Assembly (NCBI GenBank): GCA_001839685.1
Contig: MLAK01001164.1
Coordinates: 17,119-31,805, forward strand
Length of the DNA: 14,687 bases
From: Tritrichomonas foetus
Lineage: Eukaryota; Parabasalia; Tritrichomonadida; Tritrichomonadidae
Direction: 5' to 3'
The notes beneath the pieces are model-generated. The model was not told the DNA's origin and ran no database searches. It saw only the letters and a list, made by a program, of their open reading frames with translations. Both the position numbers and the translations under genes were made by a program. Positions 9,038-14,687 of this stretch are shown piece by piece (positions within the stretch are counted from its first letter, which is position 1; every line of letters begins with the position of its first letter).

Positions 9038-9477
9038 ATGATACATATCATTACAAAAAATCATCAAATCAACCTTTTGGAGATTTTTTCTGAGTATATT
9101 CAAGTTGTGAATTGCTTTTGGAAAATTGTATATCGAAATGACTGATTCACTACTCTTCACAACACACTTTTCAGTGGATTTGGATAGTGATATGACACTA
9201 AATAATTACAAATATTGATTAAAATATCTACGATATATAGTGAATATGAAGAGCTTTATTTCTGTGGAAATTTCTCAGAATTTTCCCGATTCGGCGAGAT
9301 TTGTCTATTACTAAACATCAATTTTATGAACTTTCTATTTCTTGATATTCTCTTTTTGAAATATTGGCTCAAAGTGGATTTTCTCATAGTAATACTTGTT
9401 TACAACTAGCTAATGGCGAGCATTTCAATGCGATTTCGAACCCGAAAAATGGGCTGATCGAGGAAACCTCAATATAA
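9038..9477 (+). pseudogene. possible eroded gene in three frames
   Basis: Protein-like open stretches run in order on the plus strand: 9038-9145 (ATG start, contains INLLEIFSEYIQVVNCFW), 9138-9218 (ATG start, MTDSLLFTTHFSVDLDSDM), about 9219-9330 in the first frame (contains YSEYEELYFCGNFSEF), and 9346-9477 (43 codons, contains LANGEHFNAISNPKNGLIEE). The last stretch is clearly richer in G+C than the spacer around it, has natural-looking composition and ends in TAA. No single intact frame links them. This reads like a gene broken by indels, and its family is not recognised. Chance open frames in AT-rich DNA remain possible. Confidence 0.3.
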
Positions 9478-9485
9478 ATTTTCCT

Positions 9486-9550
9486 AAATGCATAATTTAT
9501 CAATGTATAATTCCTCTATGTATTATTACTCAATGTATAATTCCTCAATG
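9486..9550 (+). repeat. 15-bp tandem repeat, about 4.3 copies
   Basis: The units are AAATGCATAATTTAT (9486), CAATGTATAATTCCT (9501), CTATGTATTATTACT (9516), CAATGTATAATTCCT (9531) and a partial CAATG (9546). Copies two and four are identical over 15 nt, and copy three differs at a few positions. The array ends 85 nt before the first ATG of the next gene, so it lies in that gene's putative promoter region. Confidence 0.85.
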
Positions 9551-9634
9551 AAAAAAATGACAGAGTGAAAGTCTGTCTTGAAAAAAAACGTAGAATTGTG
9601 TTTATAAATGGCCAACCAAAAATAATTTGATTGT

Positions 9635-10786
9635 ATGACCATATATATTGTGAAAAAGTTTCCATATTTTCCGATGTTTGATCTGAGCAATTACAAAGTC
9701 TCAAGGCGGATCTTTTGTGATACATACTTTGATATTTCCGTTATTAAACAGTGCGAAACCAAAGAAAAGTTCGTTGCCTACGTTTCCTTAACATCGAGTG
9801 ATTATTTTGACAGAAACGCGACAGAAATACACAAATACTACGATAAACTACTCAATATCGATCACCCATGTATTCTCCGCCACGTTGGCCGTTCAGATGT
9901 CGATTTAAGTGACAGAAATTTTCCAACATATATATCTGAATATTACGGAAGCGGGAAAACTCTGGATTTCGTAATCGAAGAATCAAACAGACCGAAAAAC
10001 GATGATAACGAAAGGAGCGAATACAGCGAAAGTTCAGAAAGTGATGATGACAAAAGTGAAACTGACAATGACAAAAATAACACAAAAAGTGAAAATGACG
10101 ATGAGGAAAATAACAGAAAAAGTGAAAACGAAGAGGAAGAAGAAGAAGGAAAAGATGAAAAAAGTGAAGATTATGAAAGTAGTGAATATAGTTATAGTTA
10201 TTATAGTGAAGAAGAACCACCACAATATGATAACACTGCCCGCCAAATAATTTTAACGGGAATTGCATCTGGCATGAAATATTTTCATTCTCTTGGATTT
10301 ATTCACAGAGATTTAAAGCCAAGCAAAATATTCATTGATGATGATTTTTATCCAAAAATTTCTGGATTTGAAGTTTGTGAAGTCACCAGCTCCTATCTTT
10401 CCGGCGAGCCAATGGGAAACGTAGTTGGCTCTCCGCTGTTCATTGCACCTGAAGTAATGAAGGATGTGAAATATTCCGAAAAATCTGATGTTTTCAGTTT
10501 TGCTATGATTATGTATCAAGTTTTGACAGGATGCATGGAGTTTTATCCTGATACACCAAACACCTTCAGAATCGTGACAGAAATGGTTGATGGTTTGCGG
10601 CCGAATTTGGACATTCAAATAAAAGAGTCTTTCAAAAACTTAATAAAGCGCTGCTGGGACACAGATCCAAACAATAGGCCGTCCTTTGAAGAGATTTTTG
10701 ACTTGTTGAGTAAAGACCCGCAATATTTGCTTGATGATGTCAATCAGGATGCGTTCAAAAGTTTCATGGAATATTTATCACAATGA
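9635..10786 (+). CDS. pseudokinase with long acidic low-complexity insert
   Basis: The 383-residue protein has a kinase-like fold that is probably inactive. The N-lobe has no glycine loop, and the VAIK lysine is replaced by Tyr (FVAYVS, Y49). The catalytic loop is HRDLKPSK (224-231), with the metal-binding Asn changed to Lys. DFG is SGF (243-245), losing the Mg-binding Asp. APE (271-273), the D-V-F-S-F-A helix and CW.TDPNNRP are kept. Between the N-lobe and helix E lies an insert of about 75 residues (121-195) rich in Asp, Glu, Ser, Lys and Asn, including three 11-residue repeats beginning KSE. The protein ends with LLDDVNQDAFKSFMEYL, the same tail that follows both kinase domains of the upstream gene, so the two are tandem paralogues. 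The likely role is scaffold or allosteric partner rather than enzyme (inference). Met14 (9674) is an equally good start, because the family usually begins close to the DLSNYKV strand. Confidence 0.9.
   Translation: MTIYIVKKFPYFPMFDLSNYKVSRRIFCDTYFDISVIKQCETKEKFVAYVSLTSSDYFDRNATEIHKYYDKLLNIDHPCILRHVGRSDVDLSDRNFPTYISEYYGSGKTLDFVIEESNRPKNDDNERSEYSESSESDDDKSETDNDKNNTKSENDDEENNRKSENEEEEEEGKDEKSEDYESSEYSYSYYSEEEPPQYDNTARQIILTGIASGMKYFHSLGFIHRDLKPSKIFIDDDFYPKISGFEVCEVTSSYLSGEPMGNVVGSPLFIAPEVMKDVKYSEKSDVFSFAMIMYQVLTGCMEFYPDTPNTFRIVTEMVDGLRPNLDIQIKESFKNLIKRCWDTDPNNRPSFEEIFDLLSKDPQYLLDDVNQDAFKSFMEYLSQ
10052..10150 (+). repeat. 33-bp in-frame tandem repeat, three copies
   Basis: Three 33-nt units beginning AAAAGTGAAA encode KSETDNDKNNT, KSENDDEENNR and KSENEEEEEEG. 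They form the core of the acidic insert of the pseudokinase. The period is a multiple of three, so copy-number change would lengthen or shorten the insert without breaking the frame. The third copy has drifted into a GAA/GAG run. Confidence 0.85.
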
Positions 10787-10938
10787 GTCCTATATTATTA
10801 TAAATATATTTTTAATTTTCATAAGATTTCCAATATTATATTAATGTTTTTATTTATTTATCAAGATTCTATCTAAGACCTTTAAAGTTGATTCTTTGTT
10901 TCAAAAATGAGAAGTCGAAATCTAATAACAAAAAAAAA

Positions 10939-11142
10939 GTGTAATAATATATTATGTGTACGTCGATTTTGGATAATACATAAATTAAGAACAGACCACT
11001 TATTTAAACAGTTAACTTCATTAATGAATCATTCTATTTATTTTTATAAATGAACAATTTTATATTTTAATGATTTTATCCATTTTTGTTTCATATTTCT
11101 GAAAAATCAATCATTGAGTCATAAAAACAAATTTAAAATATA
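10939..11142 (+). repeat. left terminal inverted repeat
   Basis: The arm starts with GTGTAATAAT and pairs with 12276-12488. Its core at 11012-11079 is identical to the reverse complement of 12339-12406. It contains the short palindrome TTCATTAATGAA at 11017-11028. Similarity fades inward after ATTTAAAATAT near 11142. Confidence 0.85.
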
Positions 11143-11566
11143 TCAATTACGACAATATATGAGATCATTTAAGTTTAGAATTATGGTTTCATTCATGAAT
11201 GTTTTAGGTTTTTCATTTTTTGTTGGTTTTATTTTATCATGTGTAGCCTTCATTTGCTCATTTAACTATATTTTTTGCTTTTTGTGTAAAGTAAAGATTA
11301 TTTTTATAATAATTGGGTATAAAATCATCAAATGATGATTCGGTTTCATTTTTATTTTTATATGTATCATTTGAATCATGACTTGTTGAGTCAGGTGTAA
11401 AACTCTTTGGTATTTATTCTTTGAATCCATACATTTTATGTATAAACATAGGCAGTTACATTATTCAGTAAATGCTCATTAATACTGTCTTGATGATTTT
11501 TATAAACTTAACTTTTCGTTAAGTAAACTTATAATTCTTTAATAGATAATCTTCGTATAAAATTTA

Positions 11567-12130
11567 GGTTTCTATATCGGATAGGAATTGATGTCGTTTA
11601 ATTAAATGTCTTGCTTTATGGACATCACGCTTCTATAAAGAATCAATGAATTCATTCATAAATTGTTTTGGAATTAATGATTCAAACCATTCAGATATTC
11701 ATGAGGATAGAATCCATTATTTTCTGCTTTCTCATTTCCTAAAGTTCATCATTCTATTCATTACTTGGTTAGAAACTATTTTTTTTTAAGATCATATGTT
11801 ATCATTTCAAACAATATCACCAAATTTATATAAATCATTAATAAAAACATTAATAAAGTTGTTTCCATAATATGATCTGTATCCTTGAAATTAACTATTA
11901 ATTATACGCAAATTGGGTCAATTATTCCTTCATCAAGTGTAATAGTTTCAAAATCATATATGATATAATATCTTATTGGTTAATAATTTAATTTATGAGC
12001 ATTTATAATATTATAAAATTGTGCCTAAATCTCCTTTGCTTTTGATATAATCAGCCTTTATTTTGGTGGTTTAAACATTTCTTTTGCTAAACAACAACAA
12101 AAACACAGATTAACTCAGTTTTCAAGTTGC
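11567..12130 (-). pseudogene. remnant resembling family-B (protein-primed type) DNA polymerase, exonuclease region
   Basis: The minus strand holds colinear coding-like pieces with stops and frameshifts. The best is at 11973-11902, containing RYYIIYDFETITLDEGIIDP, where YDFET matches the Exo I pattern (D-x-E) of family-B polymerases. Next come 11863-11810 (NNFINVFINDLYKFGDIV) and 11736-11689 (NEKAENNGFYPHEYLN), the latter resembling the KGxFPH-type motif found between Exo II and Exo III in DNA_pol_B_2 proteins. Then comes 11695-11567 (contains SEWFESLIPKQFMNEF and KARHLIKRHQFLSDIE, with an internal stop). Upstream, at about 12130-11974, the Exo I frame continues with several stops. The order agrees with a polymerase read on this strand. 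It is certainly non-functional; the family assignment rests on short motifs. Confidence 0.42.
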
Positions 12131-12275
12131 CAAATGCATTTATATAATATAAATTTCTGCATATTGTTTACTATATAACACATGCTGTGACGAATATTTC
12201 TCAATGATTTATATAACTATAAAATGTTAGAATAACTGTTTTAATGTGTTAGATGTTTATTGCCTTGAAAATAGC

Positions 12276-12488
12276 ATACTTTAAATTTATTTTTGTTGAT
12301 TCGATGTTTGATTTTTCAGAAATATGAAATAAAAATGAATAAAATCATTAAAATATAAAATTGTTCATTTATAAAAATAAATAGAATGATTCATTAATGA
12401 AGTTAAGTTGTTCAAATAAGGGGTATGTTCTTAATAAATTTATGCATTATCAAAAATCGACATACATATTATATATAATTATTCACAC
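12276..12488 (-). repeat. right terminal inverted repeat
   Basis: This is the reverse-complement partner of 10939-11142. It is a few nucleotides longer because of small insertions near its outer part (for example the extra TTT near 12430 relative to the left arm). The outer end reads ...TTCACAC. Confidence 0.85.
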
Positions 12489-12808
12489 CGAACAAACAAA
12501 AGAAAAGGTAACATCCTATAATTTTATTAATGATATAATTCCTTAATGTGATACTCAACAAAAGCAAGAACTTTGATGAAAAAATGGTGAATTAATTCAC
12601 ACTAATTTCGAAACAACTGGAAATTGAGCAATCTTAAAAATTATATCTATTTAAATTTTGAAGATCATAATTAATCATGATTAGAAACATTATTTATGGG
12701 AAATATAACATCAAAAGAACATAAAAATCTGCTAGCATATTGGTAATATAAATCACATGGCACAACACAATAATATAAGAGAATCTCTAACTGAGGCAGA
12801 AATTGTCA
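12489..12808. other. intergenic, right flank of the TIR element
   Basis: This is AT-rich sequence with no convincing open frame, RNA gene or repeat. Its first bases (CGAACAAACAAAAG) were compared with the left flank (CTAATAACAAAAA) for a target-site duplication. Only A-rich resemblance is seen. Confidence 0.5.
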
Positions 12809-13069
12809 TTATAATTTTCTATGGGGCTTATCTTGCTTAATGAATGATATTCCCCGAGAAATATAGATATCTTCAGATAAACATTTAAGATTGTTTTTCC
12901 AATTTTTCTTAAACATATTCACGCCAAAATATAATATAATCAAATAGCGTTGAAAAAAGGATTCTGAAATCGCCGAAAGCAAATATATTGATAACATTAT
13001 CCGTGTTTTAGGAGTATTACTTTCACTCTCTCGGCTTTTCTGAATGAATAAAAAAACTCGAGTCAGCAT
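12809..13069 (-). CDS. hypothetical short open frame, 86 codons
   Basis: The frame starts with ATG at 13069 and ends with TAA. It encodes a basic, partly hydrophobic polypeptide (MLTRVFLFIQKSRESESN...; a hydrophobic stretch IMLSIYLLSAI follows). There is no recognised domain. It overlaps, in another frame, the end of the G+C-richer open stretch at 13202-13023, and the two may be pieces of one broken gene. I have low confidence that it is expressed. Confidence 0.2.
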   Translation of the reverse strand: MLTRVFLFIQKSRESESNTPKTRIMLSIYLLSAISESFFQRYLIILYFGVNMFKKNWKNNLKCLSEDIYISRGISFIKQDKPHRKL

Positions 13070-13202
13070 ACAGCGCGAACATTAATGGCGCATTTTGCAT
13101 CAAGCAGCGAACAACCATGAATCCTGCTTGGGCCTCTCCAGTATATCTATGATGCTTAAAAATCAGTTTCAGCTTGCCGCCGGCGCTTGAAAAAAAAGTG
13201 TT
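13023..13202 (-). other. G+C-rich coding-like open stretch, 59 codons, no clear start
   Basis: This frame opens just after a TAA and runs to TGA at 13025-13023. Its first ATG is internal. It includes RYTGEAQAGFMVVRCLMQNA, which reads like ordinary protein. Base composition is near 50% G+C, far above the surrounding spacer but close to the 3' part of the neighbouring kinase gene. It is in the same frame as that kinase gene but separated from it by several stops. It may be a 3' remnant of a longer ancestral gene, an unrelated fragment, or a non-coding region of unusual composition. Confidence 0.25.
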
Positions 13203-13268
13203 TTATTTTTTAAAAATGCAAAGATAGAATGTATGCAGTATATAGAATATTTACAACAACAATATAAA

Positions 13269-14486
13269 CTATGCAAATGTGGACTGCCTCCGATTCTCCT
13301 GGGCGAACGATCGATTTCCGGAGACAAGTTTGAGTGCGGATTGGTCGGGCTTCGATAAATGCCGTCTCTTATGTGAAATGCTTTTGTCAGAAAACGATTG
13401 GACGAAGAAGCCGGCCTTCATTCCAGATCGTCGTGATCCGGATGGGTCGATTCCGCGCCCGCTTGCCATGGCCATCCGTGAGAAAGATCCGCGCATTGAT
13501 CCTGATGAAGCGATTTGCGGCTGCTGCATGTTGTTGAAGATTTTATCGGATAAAACTTGTTCGATTGTCGGACGGAATTTTGGACTCGTTTTGAGCATCT
13601 GGTTAATCAGTTTTTGGAACTCGATTGGAGCTGTTCTACGCGGGTGGTCGGGATCGATATCGAAATGAACTAATCCAAATTTAATTGACTTAATCACTTC
13701 CTGTTGATGTTCGCGATGATCTGAACCGGATATAATCCATGGCAGCTTGCCCATTGCCATTTGATAGAAAGTTACACCAAGTGCCCAAACATCGGCCTTG
13801 AAGGGATCGAATCCGTTATTTTTTACATTGGGGTCAAATATTTCAGGGGCCATCCAATAGAGGGACCCACCCCTGCTCGTTATTTTCTTATCTATTGAAT
13901 TTTCAAGATCTAACGATAGGCCGAAATCACAAATTTTTGGCCTTCCGTGCTGGTCAATTAAAATATTTGATGGCTTGATGTCGCGGTGGGCAACTTTTTT
14001 GTTATGGCAGGCATTAAGGGCTCCCAAAATTTGATAACAGAAAGAATAGAGCATTGGCGGTTTCATTGGGCCATTCTTTTTAATATAATCATTGAGGGAT
14101 CCGTTTGGGCAGTATTCGATGATGATAAAAACTGTTCCATCCTTTTCGAAATATTCAAAAAGAGAAATAATATTTGGATGTCTTACTTTCAAATTCGCGC
14201 CAATTTCTCCTTCTTTCTTAGCTAGATCAATTTCAGATGGAATGTTAGAAGCGTCATTGTTTGCATTTGAGAACATATTCAAATTTCTATTGATATTGTT
14301 TTGATTTGAATTATTATTTGGCTGGAGAGGAGAATTTTGATTATTATTGTTTTGTGAATTTAACACGATTTTCTGGCCATTTAGAACGATTTCTGATCCG
14401 TTTGCTTGCTGTTCTCTTTCATTTTTTCCTTGGTTGAGTGGATTGTTTGCATAATTTTGGAGGAATTGGTAGCACATTGGCTTCAT
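13269..14486 (-). CDS. Ser/Thr kinase C-lobe protein with Asn-rich N-terminus, lacking the glycine loop
   Basis: From the first usable ATG (14486) the product has 405 residues. Residues 1 to about 82 are Asn/Gln-rich. Kinase similarity starts abruptly at helix C (about 86-102, ending VRHPNI), followed by the hinge IIEYCPNGSL, HRDIKPSN (167-174), DFG (187-189), GGSLYWMAPE (APE 213-215), D-V-W-A-L-G-V and FRPT. These features suit the CAMK/ULK-like kinases common in trichomonads. The glycine loop and the VAIK lysine, normally about 40 residues before helix C, cannot be found; Asn-rich sequence occupies that place. The C-terminal 85 residues are basic and Ser/Arg-rich, plausibly regulatory. The frame is open back to 14615 with the same Asn-rich character, and an ATG at 14630 is in frame but stopped by TAA at 14618-14616. 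The gene is therefore either truncated at its 5' end or recently disabled. With a complete C-lobe but no ATP-anchoring strands, kinase activity is doubtful. Confidence 0.85.
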   Translation of the reverse strand: MKPMCYQFLQNYANNPLNQGKNEREQQANGSEIVLNGQKIVLNSQNNNNQNSPLQPNNNSNQNNINRNLNMFSNANNDASNIPSEIDLAKKEGEIGANLKVRHPNIISLFEYFEKDGTVFIIIEYCPNGSLNDYIKKNGPMKPPMLYSFCYQILGALNACHNKKVAHRDIKPSNILIDQHGRPKICDFGLSLDLENSIDKKITSRGGSLYWMAPEIFDPNVKNNGFDPFKADVWALGVTFYQMAMGKLPWIISGSDHREHQQEVIKSIKFGLVHFDIDPDHPRRTAPIEFQKLINQMLKTSPKFRPTIEQVLSDKIFNNMQQPQIASSGSMRGSFSRMAMASGRGIDPSGSRRSGMKAGFFVQSFSDKSISHKRRHLSKPDQSALKLVSGNRSFAQENRRQSTFA

Positions 14487-14606
14487 ATCATTGCTATTAC
14501 TATGTTGAATTTGGTTCCTTGTCTGCGGGTTGTTGTTGTTCGGTGTTGAAATTGTAGAATTATTTTCGCAATTAGTGGGTTGAATATTTTGGATATTCAA
14601 ATTCGA

Positions 14607-14611
14607 TGTGA
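14607..14611 (-). promoter_or_regulatory. Inr-like TCACA upstream of the kinase frame
   Basis: On the minus strand TCACA fits TCA(+1)Y(T/A). It lies about 120 nt from the ATG at 14486, and just inside the open Asn-rich frame, so it may be coincidental. If it is used, translation would start at 14486. Confidence 0.15.
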
Positions 14612-14687
14612 TATATTATGTTTGAGTCATTACGGCACCCTAAAAAATTTTACGTCATCACCACCATCAATTCAAAAATAACCCAAA

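Larger units (their letters stand above)
10939..12488. mobile_element. TIR-flanked DNA element, about 1.55 kb, likely non-autonomous Maverick/Polinton-type derivative
   Basis: Two long inverted repeats (10939-11142 and 12276-12488) bound an AT-rich interior without an intact gene. Over 68 nt (11012-11079 against 12339-12406) the arms are identical in reverse complement, and outside that core they differ by scattered substitutions and small indels. The interior carries, on the minus strand, pieces resembling a family-B DNA polymerase exonuclease region. That points to a deletion derivative of a self-synthesising element; MULE-like elements also have long TIRs. The outermost shared bases are GTGT. 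No clear target-site duplication is visible, because both flanks are A-rich. The element lies between the 3' ends of two convergent genes, where insertion would be tolerated. Confidence 0.8.

Noticed and set aside
9425..9450. GGGTTCGAAATC on the minus strand, similar to a tRNA B box
   Set aside because: There is no matching A box at the right distance, no T-stem pairing and no acceptor stem, so no tRNA can be drawn.
9852..10268. several long frames opposite or overlapping the acidic insert
   Set aside because: They are mirror translations of a purine-rich repeat (His/Phe/Leu or Lys/Thr/Met-rich) and have no independent support.
11114..11335. hydrophobic plus-strand frame of 73 codons
   Set aside because: It overlaps the left terminal inverted repeat and is dominated by Phe/Ile/Leu from T-rich sequence. 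The opposite strand of the same region carries the coding-like remnants.
10900..12510. target-site duplication flanking the inverted-repeat element
   Set aside because: Both flanks are A-rich (AACAAAA against AACAAAC), but no exact duplication abuts the inferred ends, so it is not claimed.
13279..14304. plus-strand frames opposite the minus-strand kinase
   Set aside because: The minus strand carries HRD, DFG and APE motifs in one frame; the plus-strand frames have no motif and are shadows.

Overview
The window looks like nuclear DNA of a parabasalid protist (Trichomonas or Tritrichomonas type). The reasons are: about 70% A+T by eye; long intronless protein genes with Asn/Ser/Gln-rich insertions; several diverged TKL-like kinases followed by a short tail of the form Y-(M/L)-L-D-x-V-(D/N)-x-x-x-F-x-x-(Y/F), which I associate with trichomonad kinase families; and a TIR-flanked element holding what looks like a decayed family-B DNA polymerase, as expected where Maverick/Polinton elements are common. 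The assignment rests on recognition, not on a search.

Layout. 1-998 has no intact gene. It holds short coding-like stretches in several frames of the minus strand (293-900, possible pseudogene), a perfect 20-bp palindrome, an 18-nt inverted repeat pair and five ambiguous bases. 1050-6347 (+) encodes a 1765-residue all-helical HEAT/ARM-type protein with two polar insertions. 6641-8851 (+) encodes a pseudokinase, coiled coil and active kinase in one chain. 8852-9634 contains a possible eroded gene and a 15-bp tandem repeat. 9635-10786 (+) encodes a related pseudokinase with a long acidic insert. 10939-12488 is a roughly 1.55-kb element with about 200-bp terminal inverted repeats. 12809-13202 has two overlapping minus-strand open frames of unclear status. 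13269-14486 (-) encodes a kinase C-lobe that lacks the glycine loop and the ATP-anchoring lysine strand and has an Asn/Gln-rich N-terminus.

How the parts relate. The window carries four kinase folds. Only one, the C-terminal domain of the 6641-8851 gene, keeps nearly all the catalytic residues. The two genes at 6641 and 9635 are tandem paralogues on the same strand and may have arisen by duplication and loss of catalysis. The inverted-repeat element sits between convergently transcribed genes. The most novel items are the compact element with its polymerase remnant, the pseudokinase-kinase fusion, and the acidic-insert pseudokinase.
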